Shown piece by piece: positions 26,214-35,393 of a stretch of 64,000 nt of DNA. The translations under genes and the position numbers were made by a program. The notes under the pieces were generated by a model, which did not search any database, was not told where the DNA came from, and saw only the letters and a program-made list of their open reading frames with translations. Origin of the DNA: an uncultured Nitrospirales bacterium (GTDB lineage: Bacteria > Nitrospirota > Nitrospiria > Nitrospirales > UBA8639); contig OY282373.1 in the NCBI GenBank assembly GCA_958295805.1, positions 2,513,001-2,577,000 on the forward strand, in the 5' to 3' direction. The stretch's first letter is position 1. Each line of letters starts with the position of its first letter.

Positions 26214-27321
26214 ATGTTAGAGGATATTCGAAGTCGGTTGGACGTCACGGGGGATCACATTCAAGCACTGCGGAGGCGGCTTTGACTTGCCCGGCTTGGA
26301 ACGCATTTTAGAAGAACTGGCTCACGCGCGCGCGCAGCCCGGGTTCTGGAACGATGCACGGGCCGCGGCTCAGGTTGAACGGCGCACGGCCGCGATTGAA
26401 CGGGACATCGCCCAACTCACCGACGCTGAACGCCGTCAGGTTGATCTCGACGCCACGCTTGCCCTGCTGGCCGAAGCAGAAGACCCCGACCTGTACGCTG
26501 AACTCACTCAGGGCGTGCAGGCTCTGGAAACGTTCGTGGCTCACTTGCGCACGGAGCAGTTGTTGTCGGGCGAACACGATCACCGGTCCGCTATTCTGGG
26601 TCTTAATCCCGGCGCGGGTGGGACGGAATCGCAAGATTGGGCCCACATGTTGATGCGGATGTTCGTGCGATGGGCCGAACACAAGGGGTTCAAGGTCAGC
26701 CCCATTGACCTGCAAGCCGGGGATGAAGCCGGCATCAAGAGCGTCACCTTGAGTATTGACGGGCCGTATGCGTATGGGTATCTGCGCTCTGAAGCCGGCG
26801 TCCACCGTCTGGTGCGGATTTCCCCGTTTGACGCCAATAAGCGCCGCCACACGTCGTTTGCCGCGGTGTCGGTGCTTCCTGAACTGGACGACGACGTGCA
26901 GGTGGAGATCGACGACAACGATCTCAAGATTGATACGTTCCGGGCCGGCGGGGCCGGCGGACAGAACGTCAACAAGGTCGAAACCGCAATCCGCGTAACC
27001 CACCTCCCCACCGGAATCGTCGTGCAGTGTCAGAACGAGCGGTCGCAGTTGCAAAACCGGCTGGGGGCCATGCGCGTCCTGAAGGCGAAGCTCTTTGAAC
27101 TCGAACGGCAAAAGCAGGAGGCGGCGTTTCAGACGATCGTCGGCGAGAAGAAGGAGATTGCCTGGGGCAGTCAAATCCGCTCCTACGTGTTCCAACCGTA
27201 TCAACTCGTGAAAGACCACCGGACGAATCATGAGTCCGGGAACGTCGCCTCGGTGATGGACGGAAACCTGGACCCGTTCATTGAGGCGTCTCTGAAACTG
27301 AACGCCGCGGGGGGAGGTTGA
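26214..27321 (+). CDS. prfB: Peptide chain release factor 2, with programmed +1 frameshift
   Basis: RF2 recognises UAA and UGA and triggers release of the finished peptide. Translation starts at ATG 26214, reads 23 codons to CTT, then shifts +1 at CTT-TGA-C (TGA at 26283-26285) and continues to 27321, giving 368 aa. The products show SPFDANKRR (the SPF specificity tripeptide) and [16 protein letters not shown] with the catalytic GGQ. Purine-rich CGGAGGCGG just before CTT is the internal Shine-Dalgarno-like stimulator. Confidence 0.95.
26270..26286 (+). promoter_or_regulatory. Programmed +1 frameshift site of prfB
   Basis: CGGAGGCGG followed by CTTTGAC. The in-frame TGA is read slowly when RF2 is scarce, letting the tRNA on CTT slip to TTT and autoregulate RF2 synthesis. 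This is the classical arrangement. Confidence 0.93.
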
Positions 27322-27410
27322 CGGCTTCGCGCCTCCAGCCTCGTCCCTCACCTTGGCCTTCTCCCTTGTGGGGGCGGGGAAAGGAATGAGGGGCGAGGGG
27401 AGTGAGTGTG

Positions 27411-28898
27411 ATGGATGACTTGAACGATCAACGGACTCAACGTCTTCAGAAACTTGAGACGTTGAGGGGCATGGGGGTGCCGCCTTATGGTGCCCGCTTC
27501 GAGGGGACGCAGCCGATTGCGCGGCTGGTGGAGGCTTACGGCTCGACGTCTCAAGATGAACTGACGCACCAGCGGGTCACGTGCCGGATCGCCGGACGCA
27601 TCGTTGCCCTGCGCCGGTTCGGGAAAGCGGCGTTTGCCTCGCTCCAGGAGGGTGCGCATCGGCTTCAGGTGTATTTCCGCAAGGACACGTTGGGAGATGA
27701 GGCTTTTCGCCTTTCGCAAACCTTGGATCTCGGCGATTGGATCGGCGTTGACGGTTCCGTGTTCCGCACGAAGACCGATGAACTCACCGTAGAGGTTCAG
27801 ACGCTGACGTTTTTGTCGAAAGGGCTCCGGCCCCTTCCTGAAAAATGGCACGGGTTGACGGACATCGAAACCCGCTACCGGCAACGCTACGTTGACCTGG
27901 TCTCCAACCCCAGCGTCCACCACGTGTTTGAGACGCGCAGCCGGTTGATCGCCGGCCTTCGCTCTTATCTCACCGACCGCGGGTTTCTTGAAGTCGAAAC
28001 GCCGATGATGCACCCCATCCCCGGTGGGGCCGCTGCCCGTCCCTTCACGACGCACCATCACGCGCTGCACGCCGATTTGTATCTGCGCATCGCCCCGGAA
28101 CTGTATCTGAAGCGGTTGATCGTCGGCGGATTCCGGCGGGTGTTTGAATTGAATCGCAATTTTCGTAATGAAGGTCTTTCGACGATCCATAATCCTGAGT
28201 TCACCATGCTGGAGTTTTATCAAGCCTACGCCGATTATCACGACCTCATGGCGCTGACTGAAGACGTGTTCCAGGTCCTCGCACGAGAGGTTTGCGGCGG
28301 GATCACGTTGACGTACCAGGGCCAGCGCATTGACCTGACGCCCCCCTGGCGCCGACTTTCCTATTTCGACGCCATTCTGTCGTCCACGTCATTTGATCGG
28401 CGCGTTCTGGAGGATCGGGCCGCGGCGGAGGCCGCGGCGACGGACTTGGGGTTGGCGATTCCCCCTGGTGCCACGTTGACGGGTATCGTGAACGCGATGT
28501 TTGAACACGCGGTGGAACCTCACCTGACGCAACCCACGTTTATTACGGAGTATCCCGCGGACTTGTCTCCGCTCTCGCGGCGAACCGATTCGGACCCTCG
28601 GCTCACCGACCGCTTTGAATTATTTATTGCCGGACGGGAACTCGCGAACGGATTTTCGGAGTTAAATGATCCGCTGGATCAACGCCGACGCTTCGAAGCG
28701 CAGGCGACGCAACGGGCCGCGGGTGACGATGAAGCTCACGCGCTGGACGAAGATTTTCTGCGCGCCCTGGAATACGGGATGCCGCCGACGGCCGGAGAGG
28801 GCATCGGCATTGACCGGCTCGTGATGCTGTTCACCGATCAGGCGTCGATTCGGGACGTCATCCTGTTTCCCCAGCTCCGACCGGAGCCCCCGTCGTGA
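27411..28898 (+). CDS. lysS: Lysyl-tRNA synthetase, class II
   Basis: A 495-aa class II synthetase. The N-terminal OB-fold anticodon domain includes CRIAGRIVALRRFGKAAFASL. The catalytic core shows motif 1 (FLEVETPMMHPIPGGAAARPF), motif 2 (ELNRNFRNEG) and motif 3 (GMPPTAGEGIGIDRL). It charges tRNA-Lys in the cytoplasm. The ATG at 27411 has GGGGAG eight bases upstream; GTG 27402 is too close to it. Confidence 0.95.
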   Translation: MDDLNDQRTQRLQKLETLRGMGVPPYGARFEGTQPIARLVEAYGSTSQDELTHQRVTCRIAGRIVALRRFGKAAFASLQEGAHRLQVYFRKDTLGDEAFRLSQTLDLGDWIGVDGSVFRTKTDELTVEVQTLTFLSKGLRPLPEKWHGLTDIETRYRQRYVDLVSNPSVHHVFETRSRLIAGLRSYLTDRGFLEVETPMMHPIPGGAAARPFTTHHHALHADLYLRIAPELYLKRLIVGGFRRVFELNRNFRNEGLSTIHNPEFTMLEFYQAYADYHDLMALTEDVFQVLAREVCGGITLTYQGQRIDLTPPWRRLSYFDAILSSTSFDRRVLEDRAAAEAAATDLGLAIPPGATLTGIVNAMFEHAVEPHLTQPTFITEYPADLSPLSRRTDSDPRLTDRFELFIAGRELANGFSELNDPLDQRRRFEAQATQRAAGDDEAHALDEDFLRALEYGMPPTAGEGIGIDRLVMLFTDQASIRDVILFPQLRPEPPS

Positions 28899-30160
28899 CG
28901 CCTCCGTACGAAGTGTTCGTGGGCCTTCGGTATCTCCGAGCCAAGCGGCGGACCCGGACGCTTTCTCTGAATACCTTTATTTCCATTACCGGCATGACCT
29001 TGGGCGTTGCCGCCCTCATCGGCACGCTCGGCATCATGACGGGGTTTCAGGAAGACATGCAGGAGAAAATTCTGGGCACGACGTCGCACGTCGTCGTGCA
29101 GGAACGGGGTCAGCCGTCCATGGCCGGCTCTTCGACGTTGCTGCCTCAGGTGGAATCCGTGCCGGGCGTGGTCGCCGCCACTCCCTACATTTTCAAACAG
29201 GTCCTGCTCACCTCCACCACCGGGGTGCAGGGAATCGTGCTGCGCGGCATTGATCCACGGACGGAACCCACGGTCACGGATCTTGCGAAGAACGTGCGGT
29301 TCGGGACGCTCCAGGATTTGGCCACACCACGGCCACTTGCCTCCTCTACGGCGTCTTCCTCTCCGGCGTCGCCGGTTCCTGGCGTCATCCTGGGAAAAGA
29401 GTTGGCCATGCGTCTGGGCGTGTTCGTCGGCCAGCGCGTGAACGTGGTGTCTCCCGTCGGCTCCGTCAGCGCGTTGGGGATGACGCCGAAAATTCGTCCG
29501 TTTCAGGTCGTGGGCCTGTTTGAATCGGGCATGTACGAGTATGACTCTTCGCTGGCGTACATTGCGTTGGACGCGGCTCAGCAGTTTTTCGGCCTCGGTC
29601 AGCGCGTGACGGGTCTCGAAGTCAAAGTCGAGGACGTGTTTGCCGCGGACGCCGTGGCTGCCCGCATCACGGCCGTCCTCGGCACGCGATATTCGGCACG
29701 AGATTGGATGGAATTGAATCGTAATTTGTTTTCGGCTCTGCGCCTGGAAAAAACCATGATGTTTTTGTTGTTGGTCCTGATTACGCTGGTCGCCTCTTTC
29801 AACATCGTGGGCACGCTCACGATGATCGTGAATGAAAAACAGCGCGAGATCGCCGTGCTCAAGGCCATCGGGGCGACGCCGACCGCCATCATGCGCATTT
29901 TCATGTTGAACGGCCTAGTCATCGGCTTCACGGGCACCGCCATCGGCATCCCCCTGGGGTATACGTTTCTGTACTTCATTGAACATTATTGGACGTTTGA
30001 TCAGACGGTCTATTACCTTTCGCACATTCCGGTCCACGTGAAGGCACTGGACGTGTGTCTGGTTTCGTTTTCCGCTATTCTGATCAGTTTTGTTGCGACG
30101 CTGTATCCCTCGTCGCAGGCCGCGAAACTGGCTCCCCTCAGCGCGTTCCGGTACGAGTAA
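28895..30160 (+). CDS. lolC: LolC/LolE-type lipoprotein-releasing ABC permease
   Basis: A 421-aa inner-membrane permease of the LolCDE complex that extracts lipoproteins for transport to the outer membrane. A first helix (LSLNTFISITGMTLGVAALI) is followed by a large periplasmic domain (residues about 45-270) and three C-terminal helices in the FtsX domain (MMFLLLVLITLVASFNIVGT). It overlaps the lysS stop by four bases with a GTG start, implying coupling, and is followed two bases later by lolD. Only one permease gene is present, so it may act as a homodimer. Confidence 0.92.
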   Translation: MTPPYEVFVGLRYLRAKRRTRTLSLNTFISITGMTLGVAALIGTLGIMTGFQEDMQEKILGTTSHVVVQERGQPSMAGSSTLLPQVESVPGVVAATPYIFKQVLLTSTTGVQGIVLRGIDPRTEPTVTDLAKNVRFGTLQDLATPRPLASSTASSSPASPVPGVILGKELAMRLGVFVGQRVNVVSPVGSVSALGMTPKIRPFQVVGLFESGMYEYDSSLAYIALDAAQQFFGLGQRVTGLEVKVEDVFAADAVAARITAVLGTRYSARDWMELNRNLFSALRLEKTMMFLLLVLITLVASFNIVGTLTMIVNEKQREIAVLKAIGATPTAIMRIFMLNGLVIGFTGTAIGIPLGYTFLYFIEHYWTFDQTVYYLSHIPVHVKALDVCLVSFSAILISFVATLYPSSQAAKLAPLSAFRYE

Positions 30161-30162
30161 TC

Positions 30163-30858
30163 ATGCACCCTGCTCCTGATTCCACTTCTTTTTTGCTTCA
30201 GGCCGCCAACGTCTCCAAATCCTTTCCCCTGGGCACCCACGCCGTTGAGGTTCTCAACGACGTGACCCTCAGCGTCCGACGCGGCGAATTGCTCGCCATG
30301 GTCGGCGCGTCCGGCGCAGGGAAAAGTACGCTGCTTCACATTCTCGGAACTCTGGATCGACCCACGCGCGGCACCGTCCTCTATGACGATCACGACGTGT
30401 TCCGCCTGTCGGAACGTGAACTGGCCGCGTTTCGCAATCGGCGCATCGGGTTCGTGTTTCAATTTCATCACCTCCTGCCTGAGTTTACGGCTCTCGAAAA
30501 CACGTACCTGCCGAGCCTCATTGACAAACGGCCGCTCAGAGAATGTCGGGACGCGGCGCGTGCGCTCCTTTCGGAAGTCGGATTGGAACACCGTTTGCAC
30601 CATAAACCCGGGGAACTCTCCGGCGGTGAGCAACAGCGCGTCGCCGTGGCCCGCGCGCTCATTCAACGTCCGGACCTCGTCCTGGCCGATGAACCCACGG
30701 GCAATCTGGACGCCCGCTCCGGCGAAACCTTGTTTGCCTTGTTGCGATATTTTAACGAGCAGCGAGGGACCGCGTTCGTCATCGTCACGCACAACGCCCA
30801 CCTCTCTGCACGCGCGGATCGCGTGATCCACATGATGGACGGACGGATCGTGGATTAA
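30163..30858 (+). CDS. lolD: LolD lipoprotein-releasing ABC ATPase
   Basis: A 231-aa ABC ATPase that powers LolC. Walker A is GASGAGKST, the signature LSGGEQQRVAVARAL, Walker B LVLADEPTGNLD, and the switch histidine is in VTHN. The ATG at 30163 starts two bases after the lolC stop. Last gene of the block before the repeat array. Confidence 0.94.
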   Translation: MHPAPDSTSFLLQAANVSKSFPLGTHAVEVLNDVTLSVRRGELLAMVGASGAGKSTLLHILGTLDRPTRGTVLYDDHDVFRLSERELAAFRNRRIGFVFQFHHLLPEFTALENTYLPSLIDKRPLRECRDAARALLSEVGLEHRLHHKPGELSGGEQQRVAVARALIQRPDLVLADEPTGNLDARSGETLFALLRYFNEQRGTAFVIVTHNAHLSARADRVIHMMDGRIVD

Positions 30859-30899
30859 GAATCCCTCACCTTTCTCTCTCCCGCCGACGTTTTTGCAAA

Positions 30900-31700
30900 A
30901 GTCCCGGACGGCCCCATAAGATGGAGCCGCTACACCCAAGAGCCTCCCCGGTATTCCGCCCGGACACCTCATACAACGTAGCGGCGGCATCTCATGCCGC
31001 CATCGGCCCCCCGTCCCGGACGGCCCCATAAGATGGAGCCGCTACACCCAAGAGCCTCTCCCCGATATTCCGCCCGGACACCTCATACAACGTAGCGGCG
31101 GCATCTTATGCCGCCATCGGCCCCCCGTCCCGGACGGCCCCATAAGATGGAGCCGCTACACCCAAGAGTCTCTCCCTCAGCATTCCGCCTGGACACCTCA
31201 TACAACGTAGCGGCGGCATCTTATGCCGCCATCGGCCACCCATGCCGGACGGCCCCATAAGATGGGGCCGCTACACCCAAGAGCCTCTCCCCGATATTCC
31301 GACCGGACACCTCATACAACGTAGCGGCGGCATCTTATGCCGCCATCGGCCCCCCGTCCCGGACGGCCCCATAAGATGGAGCCGCTACACCCAAGAGTCT
31401 CTCCCTCAGCATTCCGCCCGGACACCTCATACAACGTAGCGGCGGCATCTCATGCCGCCATCGGCCACCCGTACCGGACGGCCCCATAAGATGGAGCCGC
31501 TACACCAAAGAGTCTCTCCCTCAGCATTCCGCCCGGACACCTCATACAACGTAGCGGCGGCATCTTATGCCGCCATCGGCCACCCGTGCCGGACGGCACC
31601 ATAAGATGGGGCCGCTACACCCAAGAGTTTCTCCCCGGTATTCCGCCTGGACACCTCATACAACGTAGCGGCGGCATCTCATACCGCCATCGGCTACCGT
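30900..31700. repeat. Tandem array of about 114-bp double-palindrome units, seven copies
   Basis: A CATAAGATGG marker recurs at 30915, 31027, 31141, 31256, 31370, 31485 and 31600, a period of 112-115 bp. Each unit has GTAGCGGCGGCATCTTATG followed by CCGCC, which folds on itself, and, head to head with it, GGCCCCATAAGATGGAGCCG, which is an inverted relative of the first. Related single palindromes occur near 9965 and 38833. It fits a clustered REP/BIME-like repeat. No gene is supported inside. Confidence 0.85.
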
Positions 31701-32014
31701 GCCGGACTTGGGTCATGCGGCGATAATTCGTCCACACGGCCTGGTTGTCCGATGGATAGAACGGCGGGTCTGGTGCAATGCTGAAGTTCGTGCAGGTGAG
31801 ACGTACCGGCCTTCCCGCGCACGCAGGCGCGGCGATTTTCATGTGACCGGAGATTTGACCTAAAGATTCTGAATTCCCATTGGCACGGGAATGACGGTGG
31901 GGCACTGCGGGAATCGGTCACGAGGGACTTACGAACATCGCCACGAGCGACGAAAATAACAGGGCTGGGCAAGGTTGGGATCCACTCACCACTGCCCACA
32001 GGCCTCAACCGACG
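31701..32014. other. Gene-free stretch with one REP-like palindrome
   Basis: No gene supported. Contains a TTCCCATTGGCACGGGAATG palindrome near 31873-31892 and an ACAGGGCTGGGCAAGG run. It lies between the repeat array and the 3' end of the lipoprotein gene. Confidence 0.4.
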
Positions 32015-32812
32015 CTATCGGGAACGAGGTCTGGGGGCCGCCGTAATTTTGTCTCTAATCACGTCAAAGGTGACTTTCGGGAGGACTCGTTTTGCGATCA
32101 ATTCTCCCCGAAGCCGATAGGGGCGATTGGCAACGATTCGTTCGGCCGTTTCTCTGTTGAGCCCTAGAAGCAATACGAGGTTCTGGACGGAGGCACTGTT
32201 AATATTCACGGGGCGCGCGGTATCTTTGAGAGGCGTCGCTGCCGGGGCCGATGCCGAGCCGGACCGGCGTGTCTTCTTGGTCATGGATTGGCCCGACGCC
32301 GCGGGTGCTTTTGCCGGGGCGACGGCAGACGCCTTGCTTCCCGTTCCGGTTTTCCGGGCTTCACGGGCTTCTTTGAGTTCTTTCTGATATCGCTGGATGG
32401 TATCCCGTAAGGCGCGGTTCTGGGTTTTTACCTTCTGGTGTTCCTGCTGAAATTTTTTCAGATTTTGTTTGACGGCTTGACTTTTCTTTTCCAGTTCAGC
32501 TTCACGTTCATCCAGCGAGTTGCGTTCATTTTCACGACTTTCCTTGATCCGTTGAATCTCGGCACTCATGACGTCCAAATCCTGAGCCACTTTGTCGTTT
32601 TCGGCTCGCAATTTTTCATTTTTCCGTTGGAGCGCCTCATGCGCCATGCGGCTTGTTTCGAGTTCCGTCTTGGCTGATTCCATGTCTGCTACGGCCTCGT
32701 CATATTTGCTCTCGGTGACGACGCAGCCCCCCAAGACAAATCCGATCAGACAGACGAGACCGACGGCTCGCCCCCCGTTTCTCCGCTTTTCTTCACTGTC
32801 CACGTGTTTCAT
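32015..32812 (-). CDS. Lipoprotein with coiled coil and C-terminal helix-hairpin-helix domain
   Basis: A 265-aa predicted lipoprotein: signal II peptide with lipobox LGGC (C30), a long charged coiled coil at about 38-165, an Ala/Lys-rich linker, and a ComEA-like HhH domain (PVNINSASVQNLVLLLGLN, then AERIVANRP). HhH domains bind DNA non-specifically in ComEA, which suggests DNA or another polyanion is held at the envelope; function otherwise unknown. GAGAGG six bases before the ATG at 32812 fixes the start. Predicted to be processed by Lnt and Lol, both encoded nearby. Confidence 0.8.
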   Translation of the reverse strand: MKHVDSEEKRRNGGRAVGLVCLIGFVLGGCVVTESKYDEAVADMESAKTELETSRMAHEALQRKNEKLRAENDKVAQDLDVMSAEIQRIKESRENERNSLDEREAELEKKSQAVKQNLKKFQQEHQKVKTQNRALRDTIQRYQKELKEAREARKTGTGSKASAVAPAKAPAASGQSMTKKTRRSGSASAPAATPLKDTARPVNINSASVQNLVLLLGLNRETAERIVANRPYRLRGELIAKRVLPKVTFDVIRDKITAAPRPRSR

Positions 32813-33023
32813 GAGTGCCTCTCTCGCTGGCAAATGGTTATTCGGTGACGTTTTTGAACGTTGATCGTGGTTGACGATGTCTCTCAAATGTTTTCACAGA
32901 ACTTGGCATTAGCATGAAATGACTGGTATCTTTTGTCAATACCGACGACGCGTCATCATGGACCGTCATTTTCATAAACGCAACCATCCCGCCTTCTTTA
33001 CGCTGTAATCATTTTCCTTTCTC

Positions 33024-33899
33024 ATGGACACGTTCGGACCAGGCGTCGCCAGTCTTCTCGGTTTGTTGGAAGGCTTGACGGAGTATCTGCCCGTTTCTTC
33101 AACCGGTCACTTGATTCTTCTGGGGCACTGGCTGAACTTTATCGGCGAGTTTGCCGTGAGCGTCGAAATCTGCATCCAACTGGGGGCCGTCCTGGCCGTG
33201 GTGGCGTATGAACGGACCACGATCGCTTCTTTGGTCAGGCACGCCTACCAGGAACAGCAGGTTCTGCGGTGCCACCTTCAGGCCTTACCCCGGTCTGCTT
33301 CATTGACGGATTTCTTCAGACGTTCCACTACCGTTCACCGCCATTTCTGGTTTCTTATCGGCCTGGGCGCGGCGTTTCTGCCGGCGGCACTGGTGGGATT
33401 CCTAGCTCATGACTGGATCAAGGCCTACCTTTTTTCTCCTCACACGGTTGCCGTGGCTCTCATCATCGGCGGCATCGTTCTCCTTATCGTGGAAACGTGG
33501 CCGCCTCCCGTTCGCTGTTCGGAGTTGACGCACGTCGGTCCGTGGCAAGCCGTGGGCATCGGCTTGGCTCAGTGCATGGCCTTGATTCCTGGCACGTCCC
33601 GCTCGGGAGCCACCATTGTCGGGGGGCTTCTGTTGGGGCTCGACCGACGCGTGGCAACGGAATTTTCCTTTTTTCTGGCCCTGCCGACCATGTTTGCCGC
33701 TACGGGCTACACGTTCGTGCAATCGTTTCATCTTTTCAACGTTCACGATGCCCTTGCGCTCGCGCTCGGCACGGTGGTGTCGTTTCTGACGGCCTGGGCC
33801 GTGATTGCGGCGTTTCTTTTCTACGTGAAACGACGCAGTTTGCACGTGTTCGGGTACTACCGCATCGTTCTCGGGGCAACCATTCTCCTCGTGCTGTAG
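33024..33899 (+). CDS. uppP: Undecaprenyl-diphosphatase
   Basis: A 291-aa membrane phosphatase (BacA/UppP family) that recycles undecaprenyl diphosphate to the carrier used in peptidoglycan and O-antigen synthesis. It has both conserved motifs: EGLTEYLPVSSTGHLIL near residues 16-32 and IPGTSRSGATI near 190. About eight helices. Longer than the common 265-275 aa because of a polar loop at about 75-110. It stands alone, convergent with the amidohydrolase gene. Confidence 0.93.
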   Translation: MDTFGPGVASLLGLLEGLTEYLPVSSTGHLILLGHWLNFIGEFAVSVEICIQLGAVLAVVAYERTTIASLVRHAYQEQQVLRCHLQALPRSASLTDFFRRSTTVHRHFWFLIGLGAAFLPAALVGFLAHDWIKAYLFSPHTVAVALIIGGIVLLIVETWPPPVRCSELTHVGPWQAVGIGLAQCMALIPGTSRSGATIVGGLLLGLDRRVATEFSFFLALPTMFAATGYTFVQSFHLFNVHDALALALGTVVSFLTAWAVIAAFLFYVKRRSLHVFGYYRIVLGATILLVL

Positions 33900-33965
33900 G
33901 AAAGGAATTTCGTCAATGGCAGTAGAGTGGCTCCACTCCCCTGGAATTGCAAAAATTTCTGGCAC

Positions 33966-34757
33966 TCAGGAGGAATAATACTCGGGCCGGCGATCTTTCA
34001 AAACGTCGTTGTACGGCGTGATCGACTTATTGCGCGCCTCGTTGAGATCAATTTCCACCACCGTGAGTTCTTCCTGATCTTGAGACGCTCGGGACAGGAC
34101 CTGCCCTTTCGGTGACACCACTTCACTCCGTCCAATGTAGGTCAGCGGCGGTTTGCCGCCTCTGGCTTCTTTGCCGATTCTGTCGGCCGTCACGCTGAAG
34201 ATCCGATTTTCCAGGGCACGGGTCACCATGGCGTCCGGGCAGTGGGGCAAGACTAAATTGGCTGGATGACACACAATCTCGGCTCCTCGTAGGGTGAGGG
34301 TCCGGGCAACTTCGGGATAGTACCAGTCAAAACAGATCATGACTCCTATGCGAGCCGGGCCAATGTCCCAGACGTGCAACCCGGAGTTTCCCGGACTGAA
34401 GAACAGGGTTTCTTCAAAAAATAAATGTGTTTTGCGGTACGATCCCAGGAACCCCGATGGACCGACCACGATCGCCGAGTTGTAGCACCGGTTTCCGTCT
34501 CTCTCCGGTAGCCCGACCACGAGATGGAGGTGATGGCGTTGCGCCAGCGCCATACACGCTTGCGTCGTCGGACCATCCGGAATCGGTTCGGATAAGGCCA
34601 CGACTTCTTCTTGATTGACAAATTGATACCCGGAAAAGGCCAATTCCGGCAGGACAAGCAATTCGCACTCCACCGACTCCAGTTTCGAGGCGAACCGTTC
34701 ACGATTGCCTTGGATGTTTCCGAATTCAGGATGCGATTGGAAGTAGCCGACTTTCAT
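33966..34757 (-). CDS. Carbon-nitrogen hydrolase (nitrilase superfamily)
   Basis: A 263-aa soluble enzyme with the Glu-Lys-Cys triad: E38 in LPELAFSGY, K109 in SYRKTHLF and C142 in VMICFDWYYPE. It hydrolyses an amide or carbamoyl bond; the substrate cannot be told from sequence. The ATG at 34757 (MKVGYFQ) is chosen over 34793. No clear operon partner. Confidence 0.88.
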   Translation of the reverse strand: MKVGYFQSHPEFGNIQGNRERFASKLESVECELLVLPELAFSGYQFVNQEEVVALSEPIPDGPTTQACMALAQRHHLHLVVGLPERDGNRCYNSAIVVGPSGFLGSYRKTHLFFEETLFFSPGNSGLHVWDIGPARIGVMICFDWYYPEVARTLTLRGAEIVCHPANLVLPHCPDAMVTRALENRIFSVTADRIGKEARGGKPPLTYIGRSEVVSPKGQVLSRASQDQEELTVVEIDLNEARNKSITPYNDVLKDRRPEYYSS

Positions 34758-34869
34758 GAAGACGTTCTTTGATCCGGGCGTGGCCGCGGCCACCGCGTCT
34801 GTTCATTCATTCGTTGACACGCATCGTTCACGTGTTCGGGTAAGGAGGGGGAGAGGAGGTAGCGTTTTC

Positions 34870-34908
34870 AAAAAAGAACGGGCAGGGGTGCCTGCCCGTT
34901 CTTTTTTG
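34870..34908. terminator. Bidirectional intrinsic terminator
   Basis: A stem of GAACGGGCAGG and CCTGCCCGTTC with a GGTG-type loop, flanked by A6 on one side and T6 on the other. It would end the smbP transcript on the minus strand and could also act on the plus strand. Confidence 0.9.
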
Positions 34909-34928
34909 CTGCACCGATGCACGTCAGG

Positions 34929-35294
34929 TTATTCCATTCCTTTGTGCTCTTCCTTGTGCATTTCTTTGAAGTGCATGACGGCACTTTGGGCGTGTTTGGT
35001 CGCGACTTCGGCATGGCCTTGGTTGCCATGGTCAATCGCTTGTTCCAACGCGGCGACGCCTTCGTCAAGATGAGGATTTTTGACTTCTTCCTGCGCCATT
35101 TTCGCGTGGCCCAACGCCACCTCTGCATGTTTGACCACGGCATCCGCGTGCCCCATGCCGCCGTGCTCAATCGCTTCTTCGGCATGCGCCACGGCTTCTG
35201 CCACGTGGGCATTGCCTCCGGCCCACGCCGGCGCGGCAACCAGCAACACCACTGCGATCAACGCTCCGCCTACCAGAACGCTATCTTTGAACAT
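34929..35294 (-). CDS. smbP: SmbP-like small metal-binding protein
   Basis: A 121-aa exported protein. Signal peptide of about 25 residues (VLVGGALIAVVLLVAAPAWA), then a mature part of helical repeats rich in His, Ala and Glu (HVAEAVAHAEEAIEHG, HADAVVKHAEVALGHA). This matches SmbP of Nitrosomonas, a periplasmic copper-binding protein. AGGAGG about seven bases before the ATG at 35294 decides the start. A strong terminator follows. Role in metal buffering is inferred. Confidence 0.82.
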   Translation of the reverse strand: MFKDSVLVGGALIAVVLLVAAPAWAGGNAHVAEAVAHAEEAIEHGGMGHADAVVKHAEVALGHAKMAQEEVKNPHLDEGVAALEQAIDHGNQGHAEVATKHAQSAVMHFKEMHKEEHKGME

Positions 35295-35393
35295 CTCAGA
35301 CCTCCTTTCAGATTGCAAACAGGTTTCCTCTGCACCACGTCCGTCAACGGGATCTCATTTCTTCTCTTATCCTTGCATGATTTCTCCGTGACT

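Noticed and set aside
26287-27321. prfB starting at TTG 26287
   Set aside because: The upstream 23 codons with CTT-TGA-C are the classical frameshift leader.
30900-31700. CRISPR-like array
   Set aside because: The whole 114-bp unit is conserved, with no unique spacers, and units contain palindromes; no cas genes nearby.
34868-35239. Basic minus-strand ORF overlapping smbP
   Set aside because: Out of frame with the signal peptide and His repeats; no ribosome binding site.
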